From NCBI GenBank assembly GCA_030581615.1, contig JAKTTT010000034.1, forward strand, positions 124,001-188,000: a stretch of 64,000 bases of DNA, given 5' to 3'. Below, in pieces: positions 43,199 through 52,456 of this stretch. Positions within the stretch are counted from its first letter, which is position 1; each line of letters starts with the position of its first letter. This DNA is from Alloascoidea africana (lineage: Eukaryota; Ascomycota; Alloascoideomycetes; Alloascoideales; Alloascoideaceae). The notes beneath the pieces are model-generated. The model did not search any database. It saw nothing but the letters and a program-made list of their open reading frames with translations, and was not told where the DNA came from. Both the position numbers and the translations under genes were made by a program.

Positions 43199-45109
43199 AT
43201 GATACGCGAATCAAAGAACGTGGGGAACCCGGAAAGGGCTCCTCTTCTGTCTCATCCTACGCCACAGAGATCATTTCGAAGGATCCAGGGTCGACTGTTT
43301 ACTGCCATTTTACTGATAATATCGGTAGTGGTCCTTTACAATAATCATTTTATAAAATTATGGCAGTCCAGAGATTCTTCGGCAATAATATATCACAAGG
43401 AAGAAGATAGTGGCACTAGATCTTTTGCGATAAGGCATGTTTACCACAGGGCCTCGGGCGGCGAGCACAGCAGAAAGCACGCCCGTTTCGATATAACGGA
43501 AGAGAAACTGCAAAGCAGTCTACGTATTAGCGAGACACTTCCTGATGTGCAGTGGCCCGTTCAGATTAGGGAATCGGTTGGTCGTTCACCTTGGTCAGCT
43601 CGGTTTGCTATGAAGGTCAAACGGAGACCGATAAGAAGGTTGAAAGAGCGAAAACCGGATTTTGTTGAGTCTTTTCTTGATTACTCCCAGCGTGTTGGGT
43701 CAGTAGAAGCAAGCAAAATTGGCCTGGAATGGGTAGATGAGGATATCGAAGTTCCCGATGTTGAAGACAAAGATACTGTTACCTACCTCGCGGCGTTGTC
43801 CGCTGATGCTTACAAAGAAATACCAGGCAGCGATGAGGAATGGATTCCAGTGGACGGTTTCAACAGTTCACTTGGATTTGGATGGGATGGTTCAGGACTT
43901 CGAGGATACGTGTTTGCAGATGATACAAATTCTACAGTAATCATCTCCATAAAGGGTACAAGTGCTGCTATTTTCTACGATTCCGGCGGCACAGTGGCTC
44001 AGGATAAGATTAACGACAACCTTCTGTTTTCCTGCTGCTGTGCCCGAGTGAGTTCTTTATGGACTACTGTTTGCGACTGTTATCGGGGTGCCTATACTTG
44101 TGACGAGGGTTGCATTGAGAAGGAGCTTTTCAGCAAAGATCGATATTACCAAGCTGCTCTCGATATTTACAGAAATGTTACAAAAATGTACCCGGAGGCA
44201 AATATTTGGTTGACTGGCCATTCTCTTGGAGGCGCCATGAGTAGTCTTTTGGGTAGAACTTATGGTTTGCCCACAGTTGCGTTTGAGGCACCTGGCGAAC
44301 TTTTGGCAACCCACCGTCTCCATCTCCCAACTCCACCTGGCTTGCCTCCATGGCTAGACAATATATGGCATTTTGGTCACACTGCGGACCCTATTTATAT
44401 GGGCACTTGTAATGGTGCGAGCTCTACTTGCTCGATAGGCGGTTATGCGATGGAAACTAGATGCCACTCTGGGTTTCAATGCATCTACGATGTAGTAACG
44501 GATTATGGCTGGCACGTGAATTTGATGAATCACAGGATCCACACCGTTATTGACGAGGTAATCGCGGTGTATAATGAAACAGCAAAATGTGCTGTTCCTC
44601 CTGAATGTGTAGAGAACTGCTTTAACTGGAAGTTTGTTGTTGGAGATGAGGATAGTAGTACCACAACAAAGACCACTACTTCAACCTTAAAGTCGGCTAG
44701 CACAGTCAGCACTAAATCCAGTCCAACAATATCAACTACTGTTACTTCAACAGCTTCATCGCATACGACTCAAGCAAACACATCTTGTATACGATGGAAT
44801 TGGTATGGCGGCTGTGCCGAATACACCACGATTGTACCAACCTCCACAACTGCTTCAATCTCCCCAGCATCCTCCTTTAGTAGCACTTTTCACCGAACAA
44901 GCGCATCATCTACGCCAACCAAAACCCAACAGGTCGGAACCTCTACATTTTCCTCTAACGTAGAATACCCAGAAACGACATTACCGGAGGCCGATTGCAC
45001 AAGCACTACTACTCCAGAAGTATCTTGCGTAAGGCGAGATTGGTGGTTTAGGTGCGTTGAGTACACTACTATTTTCCCAACTCAAACGCCAAACAATACA
45101 TGTATGTGA
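43199..45109 (+). CDS. ATG15: Autophagic lipase Atg15
   Basis: 636 residues from the ATG at 43199 (MIRESKNVG). An N-terminal membrane span at about 32-47 (LFTAILLIISVVVLY) makes it type II. The lumenal class 3 lipase domain contains the nucleophile elbow GHSLGG (Ser342), VAFEAPGELL, and the ATG15-typical HFGHTADPIYMGTCNG and CHSGFQCIYD segments. Atg15 travels through the multivesicular body pathway to the vacuole and breaks down intravacuolar autophagic and multivesicular body membranes. The C-terminal tail is a Ser/Thr-rich linker with two copies of a Cys-Arg-X-X-Trp motif ending CxEYTTI (44786-44833 and 45026-45073). That tail is unusual and is listed as a finding. The gene shares a short divergent promoter with SEC12. 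Confidence 0.93.
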   Translation: MIRESKNVGNPERAPLLSHPTPQRSFRRIQGRLFTAILLIISVVVLYNNHFIKLWQSRDSSAIIYHKEEDSGTRSFAIRHVYHRASGGEHSRKHARFDITEEKLQSSLRISETLPDVQWPVQIRESVGRSPWSARFAMKVKRRPIRRLKERKPDFVESFLDYSQRVGSVEASKIGLEWVDEDIEVPDVEDKDTVTYLAALSADAYKEIPGSDEEWIPVDGFNSSLGFGWDGSGLRGYVFADDTNSTVIISIKGTSAAIFYDSGGTVAQDKINDNLLFSCCCARVSSLWTTVCDCYRGAYTCDEGCIEKELFSKDRYYQAALDIYRNVTKMYPEANIWLTGHSLGGAMSSLLGRTYGLPTVAFEAPGELLATHRLHLPTPPGLPPWLDNIWHFGHTADPIYMGTCNGASSTCSIGGYAMETRCHSGFQCIYDVVTDYGWHVNLMNHRIHTVIDEVIAVYNETAKCAVPPECVENCFNWKFVVGDEDSSTTTKTTTSTLKSASTVSTKSSPTISTTVTSTASSHTTQANTSCIRWNWYGGCAEYTTIVPTSTTASISPASSFSSTFHRTSASSTPTKTQQVGTSTFSSNVEYPETTLPEADCTSTTTPEVSCVRRDWWFRCVEYTTIFPTQTPNNTCM

Positions 45110-45607
45110 TCTCAATTGGATACTAGAACACAGACAATGGGCAATTTAGGGAATGACAAAAGATCGTATTATAGATAAAGAGCGGACTTTTGTTGAGTCA
45201 TGGAAAAGTTGATCTCAAAAGTTTTCTCTCTCCTTTTTTTATTTTTGGGAACTAAGCATTGATGCTTTGTGTCTATGCATTTTTAGCATATTTGGAACGG
45301 GTGATTTATTGAGCACTTCTTTATTCGAGTATTTTAGGCGTAATTAGATGTAATACACAAAAGATTCTTTTATAAAGTGTGGTACAAAGTGTGTTGATCG
45401 TTTTAATCTCAACATCGATCTCATTATAAATTCCATAGAACTCTAGTTAAATATTAATATGTAGTGTCAAACAAGAATGACAAAAAGCATGTAGAAACAA
45501 GATAATATACATAAGCCTACCTCAATAAATGATAAAAAAAAAACAACCACGTCCAAACATATAACAGCATCAGTAATCAAAAACCAAACAAGTATATTCC
45601 AAAAGTT
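45110..45607. other. Convergent intergenic region
   Basis: 498 bp between the ATG15 stop and the stop of the next minus-strand gene. AT-rich with A runs near 45535. No gene is visible. Confidence 0.6.
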
Positions 45608-46711
45608 TCAATCTGAATCATCCATGTCAGCCCAACTAAGGCTTGGTGCAATCTTTGTGTCTTCAGGTTTACCCTGTGTTTTGTCTATGTTCTTTGTTTC
45701 CTTTGACTGTTCCGCCAGCTCCAAAGTATCCTCTTCATCATCATCATCATCAGCCCAATTAAACTTGTGATTCTGTATTCTTTCTACCTCTTTCTTAAAC
45801 TCTTCACGCTGCTTTTTCTGCTCCTCTTCGGTTTCTCGAGCCTCGGCTTTGTTTATAATCTTCAATTCGTTATTTTTACTATTGCCATGAAACTCTGGTG
45901 AGGGAGAAGGTTGATGGTGAGAACCCCCTCGTGAAAACACCAGTTTTTGTCTTGATCCAAAAGATTTTGGGGTAGAAGGCGAGACAGGGGAATTTGGAGA
46001 CCAAGCAGATGGAGGTGATAATGAAGCTGGCCGTGTAGAAGGGGAGTGTTCCAAGTCCCATTCTTTATGTCCATACTGATTTAGTTTTTTCAATCTAAAA
46101 TGCTCTCGCTGTTCACGGACACTTTCCGCTCTGTCTCTTTCCTTCTCGTTCAGCTTTGAGTGAGGTTTCCCACCCTTGCGGATTGGAGATTTAACTCTCC
46201 TGCCATTCTTTTCTTTAAGAGTGGCCGGTGGTGAAAGCGAAAGCTTACTAGCCATGGTATCATTATTCACTTTCGGCGATTCCGATTTCAATTCGTCTTC
46301 TTCTTGGTTGGATTTCGGTGAACTACCTTCCGTCTTTGGGTTGGAATTTCTGGGTCCCAGTCGCCGAGCAAGCCGGAGAGCGCCTTCGGAAAGGTGAGTA
46401 TCTTCTGGAGTCTCCAAAGGCTTTTTCTCATTCGTGTGAGGCAACGTTTTGACTTTATTGTCTTTTCTAGTCTTTGGCCTTGGTTTGAAACCCTTTTCCT
46501 TCTCCGCGTTGCTCTCCAAACCTCGTCGACTTTGGCTTTGGCGGTTGTCACGACCACCGTACGCGTCTTCAGTGTCCTGATTTAAACTCTGTTCAGCAAA
46601 ATGTTTATTTTGCTTGCCTCGATGCTTGCCTCGACCGTGGACTTTAGTCTTGAAGACAGGCTCGTGTAGTGCAAGTAGTTCTTTTGCCGACTTTGTGTTG
46701 GATAGCAACAT
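45608..46711 (-). CDS. Unrecognised basic, disordered protein with acidic Trp-containing tail
   Basis: 367 residues from the ATG at 46711 (MLLSNTKSAKELLALHEP). No family was recognised. After a short helical N-terminus comes a Lys/Arg/Gly-rich segment (VHGRGKHRGKQNKH), then long charged, Pro/Ser-rich disorder with SP motifs. A probable helix (about 315-340, rich in Glu/Lys) leads to FNWADDDDDEED, and the protein ends SLSWADMDDSD. Two Trp-Ala-Asp acidic motifs near the C-terminus recall the WADDD tails of translation and RNA-binding proteins, a weak analogy. An RNA- or ribosome-associated role is inference only. The frame stays open upstream of the ATG as far as a TGCTAAC branch-like motif (46796-46802, minus strand), so an upstream intron or exon is possible. 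Confidence 0.72.
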   Translation of the reverse strand: MLLSNTKSAKELLALHEPVFKTKVHGRGKHRGKQNKHFAEQSLNQDTEDAYGGRDNRQSQSRRGLESNAEKEKGFKPRPKTRKDNKVKTLPHTNEKKPLETPEDTHLSEGALRLARRLGPRNSNPKTEGSSPKSNQEEDELKSESPKVNNDTMASKLSLSPPATLKEKNGRRVKSPIRKGGKPHSKLNEKERDRAESVREQREHFRLKKLNQYGHKEWDLEHSPSTRPASLSPPSAWSPNSPVSPSTPKSFGSRQKLVFSRGGSHHQPSPSPEFHGNSKNNELKIINKAEARETEEEQKKQREEFKKEVERIQNHKFNWADDDDDEEDTLELAEQSKETKNIDKTQGKPEDTKIAPSLSWADMDDSD

Positions 46712-47598
46712 TATCTTTTCAGTTGATATCACAGGTATTCTTTTTTCGTTTGGGATATTATTCTCCTGTGATTTAGAGCAAAATTCTTGATTTTAGTTAG
46801 CAAAATAATTTGGTAAAAGAATGTTTATGTCCCTTGTTGTTTTTGTCCGCTCTATTATACTTGTCGTTTGGTAGCTGTGTGTAAATGTGTCCGCCCTTGT
46901 TAGCTTTTTTTTCTCATTTTACCACCATCACGTGATATTCTTTATGAGTAAAAAAACGTTCATTGTGCGTTTGGAACTGGTACCTTGAAGATCTTTAACT
47001 GTTGATTTTTATTGGCATGAAATAGTGAAAAGAGGGATTCTTAACAGTTTTAGGCTTTTTATAGCTTATCGACTTGTCCAATTTTTGGTTCTCATTTGGA
47101 ACTTAGAGTCGTGACGCATCGAATGTTCGATGCAGAAAACGTTGAGCAAAGTTTAGCTTTTCCTTTCATGATCATGAAGATTATGATTCAATTTTTCAAT
47201 TCTTTTTGGTTAATCTAGATACTAGAATCAAAATAATAATGGTGGTATGTAAATATTTATATGTATCTGGTAGGTATGAAGAGATTAGAAATGAGACATG
47301 ACAATAAATTAGCAAAATATAATCTTTTATTTTTGACGACACAATAAAACTTTGCAGGTGGAGGGAGAGATAATAAACATGAATATGATAAAAAAAAATA
47401 TTTGGGTGAGAGAAATACATCATGTCCAAAACAGACGCTTTCTTTCTTTTTCGTGGCCTTTTATCTTGCAAAAACTGCAATTTCTAAAATCAAAAAAAAA
47501 AATAGAGAAGATGAAAACAAATTCCAAAAAAAAGTAAAAAAAAAAAATCAAAAAAATGAATATGCAAAAGATCGCATAAACCAAAATTGTTTCTCAAA
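46712..47598. promoter_or_regulatory. Tandem intergenic region with E-box
   Basis: 887 bp between two minus-strand genes. The left part is the promoter of the basic disordered protein, with an ATCACGTGAT palindrome. The right part (47200-47590) is A/T-rich 3' flank of the Met-rich gene, with long A runs. No gene is supported. Confidence 0.5.
46927..46936. promoter_or_regulatory. E-box palindrome ATCACGTGAT
   Basis: A perfect 10-bp palindrome with a CACGTG core, about 220 bp upstream of the minus-strand ATG at 46711. It is the best match in this window to a Cbf1/Pho4-type site. Binding is inferred. Confidence 0.4.
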
Positions 47599-50500
47599 TT
47601 ATGTTTTCAAAAGAGTGGTAGCATTTTCAGATGGGGCTGGTGTCTCAGAAACAGTTGAAGTGGCTGTATCGGTTGAGGTTGTTCCTGAAACAGCAGTAGC
47701 TTTTCTTCCAGCCCATTTCTTCTTCAATTCCAGTTTCTTTCTGGCAATTTCACTCAACTCATTCTCATTAAAATTTTTCGTAGCTGCTTGATCATTTTTA
47801 TCCATGGGTTGATCTAATAGGGACGGTTGGATTGGAGCAGCTACAGGCACAGGTCCGACTGGAGCTGCCCCAAGAGCTTCGTTTGTATCATTGTTCAACA
47901 ACATCACATTCTCTCCAACTTGTTGCTGTTGATTTATACCTTGGTCGAATTGTGCTGCATGTGGTGTTGGCCCCTCCATATCGTTTTCTTTCAGAGGATC
48001 CATTCCTTGGCTCGAAAACAACACTTCTCCGTTACTGACACGCATATTCTGAGGTGGGCTTCTCCTGGAATACACAGATCGCTTGTCAAATGAAGTGTTT
48101 GGAGAAAACTTGGTTATGTCAGACGAGAGCCGTTGGTGAGCAGGAGAAAATCCCATTCCATTTCCGTTTGGCATCCCCATGCCCATACCCATTGCTCCTG
48201 GGACAGGCATTGGCATCGCCATTGGCATACCCATTCCCATATTCATGCCCATATCGGGTGCAGGCTGTTGCTGTTGCTGTTGTTGGAACATTGGCGAGTA
48301 ATGGTTCATTTCAGTCAAAGGCGCATTGGGTCGAATCTGGGGTCTACTGTATCTTTTTGAAATTCTCGACATTGTGGATCTTTCACTAGGAGCAATACTT
48401 TTCGCATAGGTCGATTGCGCATATTGTGGTTGATTCATGTGAGCCTGAGGTCCAAAACCCTGAACTGGAGAACCAGACCTGGGACCCATAGGTCCAGACA
48501 TGGGCGGTGGAGCAAGAGAAGCTCGAGGTCCCAATTGCATTGGTGTCTGAGGTGCCATCCCCATCCCCATAGGACCCATATTATTCATCATCATTGGATT
48601 CATGCCCATACCCATGCCCATGCCCATTCCCATTGGCATACCCATGCCCATCTGAGAATTCTGAGCGCTTGCCAACTGCTGGATTTGAAGCATTTGTAGT
48701 TGCATTTGCATGTTAATCAGAGCCTGCATTTGATTTGCAACAACCGAAGAGTTTTCAGATCCATTCCCCATCATGCCTGCTTGGTTAGAAAACATATCGG
48801 CAGGACCCAAGTTGGGCACTTGGGGCATGGGCTGACTGGTTCCAACAAAAGACGCCGTGGACCTTTTCTTTCGCAACTGTTTTTCATCTTGCTCTTGAGC
48901 AACAACCCCCAGCAAACCTCTACGAACGTTTACAGGACCATCGCTCATAGGATCCAGTTGGACCAAACTAGTCTGGGATTGCAATCGTGATGGCGCTATC
49001 GAGGGTGCTCTGCCGCCATAGATCGAGGGGGCGCCGCCATTGCGAACTGTCTCTTGGTCATTTTCAAGAACAGTGGCCAACGGCATAGGGCTTTGGTTGC
49101 GTCTCAAGATGTCCGGTGTTGATCTGGATGGATCAAGAATCTCTCTTGAAGGAGCAATGGAGGGAGCACGATGGCTGGTATTAAGAGAAGACCGGTGATT
49201 GGCATTAACATGGTTTTCTGGGAAGCCATGTGCTTGAAGAATAGCCAACGGGATCTCGTCGTATTCCTCCTGCTCTTCCTTAATTGCACCAGGCACACCA
49301 GGCTTTCTTAGAGGAGACTGTCCTCTCGCTCCAGAGTATCCGCCGTGGCTGTTGCTGCCGCTGGTTTCTGGCCCACCGGTCATTTTCATCATGGACTGTC
49401 GATAGACTGCCAAATGGGCCTGCTGCTTTCGTCTCAACCTGATTGCCTCCTCCCTCATTTTTCGATTCGCATGCTCATCGTCAGATCCTTCCAAGGCCAG
49501 GGGATCCAACTCCTGGGATCGGGTCGATGACGTGTCCGAGTCGGTGTCTGAGTCGTTCTCATCATCGCTTTTCCCGTCCTGGTCAAAAGCGCGATCTCGC
49601 TCGCGGCCTCGACTGCGGCCACGTTTTTCAGGGTCGCGCCCTGCCCTGTCGCCAGACGCCGGAGAAGAGCGGGTTGGCGTGTTGGACTCTGGCTCCTCTG
49701 TGATTCCACCATTCCGGGGCTCCATGGACATGTAGCTGGCGTTATTATAAATACCGCCTGTGCCTGTGCCTGTACTGGGCACAGCGCCCGAGCCTGAACC
49801 AAGACCAAGACCAAGACCTGACGCCGCGCTGTTTGTGGCCGCGTTGCGCTCTCGCATCACGGTTGGCCTGTTTGAGAACTGCTGATTCGACGGGATCCGT
49901 CGAATGCCCTTGTGAGTGCCAGTTGGCGCAAAAGGTCGCGCAGAAGTAGAAGTAGGGCGTGGAGACACGACTTTAGCGTTCGAGTTCTGCGTGGTGACCG
50001 ATTCGGAGCGGCCTCGAGCAGCAGGACCTGAAAAAACTTCAAAGTTTGCCGACGAAGCGATGGAGGAGTTTGTGGTCTGCTTCGTGAGACCATTAGGAGC
50101 ACCGGATTGTTCAGCAGGGTCTTCGTCTTTTTCGAGCGGTTTCTTGGTGGGTTGGTACCTTGTTTGCACGCCGGACGCATCCGAATCAGAGTCGGAGTCG
50201 GAGCCTGAGCCCGAGTCCGAGTCATGTGCGTTGTTGATGGATTCGTAGTCACTGTTGGACTTGAACAGAGATCTTTTTTTGTGGTGTTGAGGTTCTTGTG
50301 CTTGCCCATTTGGAGATCCATGCTCGAGCGGCTGGTACTTTTGTTTCTCGGACGAATGAGAGGTGATTGCGGTCAGGTAGGAGTAAACGCCCTGATCTAG
50401 ATCGTGGTCCGTATTGGGTCCGTCGTCATCGCTGGAACTGGAAGGGGTCGAGGAGGTGAGCTTTTTGGTATTTGAGTTTGCAGATGGGCCCGAATTATTT

Positions 50501-51594
50501 GTGTTTGGTAGGTTGAGGCCTCCGCTGGTCTCGTTTGGAACAAAAGCTGACGGTGGCTTTTGAATATAAGGGCGTTCGCCACGTATGGCCGAGGCCAAGG
50601 TCGCCTCCATCTCCACTGGGGTTTCGGTTATGGAGTCTGAGCTTAGATGCAAATGGTTTGCTGGAGGAGCGCCAGCACCAGCACCAGCAGCACCAGCATT
50701 GTTGTTATCCAGCGAGGAGTTGCTTATGGACCGGGTGGTTTTCACAGACAGAGACGACAGTGCGGAATGGGAACTGGAGGTGGCCAGGGACACGGGAGCG
50801 GTGGTCATGGGAGACAGCGAGAGCGCGGCCGGGGGCTTGCCTGTGTTGATGTTTATGTTGGAAGAGGAGGACGAAACAGACGACGACGTGGAAAACGACA
50901 GCGAGGGGGCCGCGGCCGCGCCGGGGGGTGGCGCCGGGGGTGCGGGCAGAGGGCGTGTGGGCGCCAACTCGTCGTCGCCAGCTCCCGCCAGAAACAGGCT
51001 CTGGAGCCGGTCCTTCGCGGGCATCAGACATGCCTCGTCGATGCGAAGGGCATTGTCGTGCAAGTCCAGAAACGAGTCCGTGGTGCTGCGGACGCTTTTC
51101 GTCTTGAGAGGGACGGGGTACGTGGGCGAGCTGGGCTTCGCGATCCCCAGCGAGGCCGCAGAGGTCCGGTGCTTGAGCTTCATGTTCAGGTTCTGGGCCA
51201 CCTCCGAGACAGAATTGCGTTTGCGCAGCTTTTTGGGCTTTTTGCTACTGTGGCTGCTCGCGGAGGACGAGGGAGGACGGTCTGGCAAAGATGATACAGC
51301 TGGCGAGCCGGCGCGGGACGGCGTGCCAGAGTGGACAGGGGATGGCAGCCCAAACCCGTCCTTGGAGTAGGACCGCGGGGAGAGATTCGGAATCAGCGAG
51401 GTCGAGGGAATCAACGGGCTCTGGCTGGGCATATCTATTTGGAGCGTGAGACCAAAATCCGTAGGAATAGGACTAGGGATGGGTGCTGGGGACTGGCGAT
51501 GGTGGTGGACACTAGTCTGAGTTTCAGAGAGCGGCGACGCAGTTCGAGGTGTTTCTGAGGAGTCCTTCTTCTTGAAGATCTTGAATGTGGGCAT
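47599..51594 (-). CDS. Large disordered Ser/Pro-rich protein with Met/Gly-rich tracts (unrecognised)
   Basis: 1331 residues, starting MPTFKIFKKKDSSETPRTAS. I do not recognise the family. Most of it is low complexity: Ser/Pro with many SP sites, poly-Ser, Asn and Asp/Ser runs. Short islands look conserved: a Lys-rich SKKPKKLRKRNSVSEV (about 120), NALRIDEACLMPAKDRLQSL (about 185), and a helix EEAIRLRRKQQAHLAVYRQS (about 715). Two methionine/glycine-rich tracts occur at about residues 958-1018 and 1110-1143, made of repeated GM/PM dipeptides encoded by CAT-CCC/GCC repeats on the plus strand. The C-terminus has a helix, NFNENELSEIARKKLELKKK. Cell-cortex or eisosome-type scaffolds have similar composition, but that is only an analogy. 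The 5' third is GC-rich, which creates long antisense frames that are not genes. Confidence 0.85.
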   Translation of the reverse strand: MPTFKIFKKKDSSETPRTASPLSETQTSVHHHRQSPAPIPSPIPTDFGLTLQIDMPSQSPLIPSTSLIPNLSPRSYSKDGFGLPSPVHSGTPSRAGSPAVSSLPDRPPSSSASSHSSKKPKKLRKRNSVSEVAQNLNMKLKHRTSAASLGIAKPSSPTYPVPLKTKSVRSTTDSFLDLHDNALRIDEACLMPAKDRLQSLFLAGAGDDELAPTRPLPAPPAPPPGAAAAPSLSFSTSSSVSSSSSNININTGKPPAALSLSPMTTAPVSLATSSSHSALSSLSVKTTRSISNSSLDNNNAGAAGAGAGAPPANHLHLSSDSITETPVEMEATLASAIRGERPYIQKPPSAFVPNETSGGLNLPNTNNSGPSANSNTKKLTSSTPSSSSDDDGPNTDHDLDQGVYSYLTAITSHSSEKQKYQPLEHGSPNGQAQEPQHHKKRSLFKSNSDYESINNAHDSDSGSGSDSDSDSDASGVQTRYQPTKKPLEKDEDPAEQSGAPNGLTKQTTNSSIASSANFEVFSGPAARGRSESVTTQNSNAKVVSPRPTSTSARPFAPTGTHKGIRRIPSNQQFSNRPTVMRERNAATNSAASGLGLGLGSGSGAVPSTGTGTGGIYNNASYMSMEPRNGGITEEPESNTPTRSSPASGDRAGRDPEKRGRSRGRERDRAFDQDGKSDDENDSDTDSDTSSTRSQELDPLALEGSDDEHANRKMREEAIRLRRKQQAHLAVYRQSMMKMTGGPETSGSNSHGGYSGARGQSPLRKPGVPGAIKEEQEEYDEIPLAILQAHGFPENHVNANHRSSLNTSHRAPSIAPSREILDPSRSTPDILRRNQSPMPLATVLENDQETVRNGGAPSIYGGRAPSIAPSRLQSQTSLVQLDPMSDGPVNVRRGLLGVVAQEQDEKQLRKKRSTASFVGTSQPMPQVPNLGPADMFSNQAGMMGNGSENSSVVANQMQALINMQMQLQMLQIQQLASAQNSQMGMGMPMGMGMGMGMGMNPMMMNNMGPMGMGMAPQTPMQLGPRASLAPPPMSGPMGPRSGSPVQGFGPQAHMNQPQYAQSTYAKSIAPSERSTMSRISKRYSRPQIRPNAPLTEMNHYSPMFQQQQQQQPAPDMGMNMGMGMPMAMPMPVPGAMGMGMGMPNGNGMGFSPAHQRLSSDITKFSPNTSFDKRSVYSRRSPPQNMRVSNGEVLFSSQGMDPLKENDMEGPTPHAAQFDQGINQQQQVGENVMLLNNDTNEALGAAPVGPVPVAAPIQPSLLDQPMDKNDQAATKNFNENELSEIARKKLELKKKWAGRKATAVSGTTSTDTATSTVSETPAPSENATTLLKT

Positions 51595-52456
51595 ATACTG
51601 TTACGGGGAGGAAATTAGCGAGAGAAATGTCTTGAAGAAGGAAAATACAGTTAGCAAAAGAGAAGCTAGAAAACACCACGAAGAGAAGCGAAAAAGAAGG
51701 AGTACTAAAAGTTGGTTATAATTTATTTATGTTCTACGCACTCAGCTCGAACCGGCAGCTTGCAGGATACGGGTCTTCTCAACGGTCTACAGCTTATATC
51801 GGGTGCGCAGGGCATGCAGAACCCGTGCAGAACCCGCAGGTCGTCGCCTGGGTCTCTTTTGGCGCCTTTCCCACTGCGTTCAGATTCCCGAATACACAAA
51901 AGTCACGATCCCAATAGCAAAAAATAAGCAAAACGATCGACTATTGCGAGCTTGGTAGAGATATTTCTGGAAAGAAAAGACCTGTTTTTGAGAGTGATTC
52001 GTGTCATCCGGGATGGCCGTGCTATATCCACAAAGACAATCCTATTGCAGGTGGGCTTTTTCCCTTTCTTCTTTCAACATTGTTTCTATTCGCACAGTTC
52101 AAAACAATCAAGTTCTACTTCACAATGATGCTCAGGAGGACTAAAATGATCTTCATCCTTCATCGTTCCTGCATGTCTACACACCATGAATGTCACCATT
52201 GTGTCTGTCATCCTGGAGGCTTGTCCAAGTCCTGCTCACGGCTGCTCCATCTCATCTTTGGTCAACTGTGACTACCCATTGTTATAAAATCGCGCTTGAA
52301 AAATTTCCTTTCATTTTCTCTAACAATCAGCAAATTCTATCTCATGTTAAAGCTCTCAAAAAACACAAAACAATTTATTTCTAAAAATCAAAGTACTATA
52401 TTTGATAGACAAACTCCTGCCATGCAAACAATAACGGTGAAAAAAAAAAAATCTCG
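51595..52456. other. Tandem intergenic region upstream of the Met-rich gene
   Basis: 862 bp comprising the promoter of the Met-rich gene and the 3' flank of DYN1. Short plus-strand frames lack domains. An A11-type run just before the DYN1 stop is typical 3' sequence. Confidence 0.5.

Noticed and set aside
50585-51370. 261-codon plus-strand frame antisense to the Met-rich protein gene
   Set aside because: Antisense shadow of a GC-rich, low-complexity coding region. Other overlapping antisense frames occur in the same place, and none has a domain.
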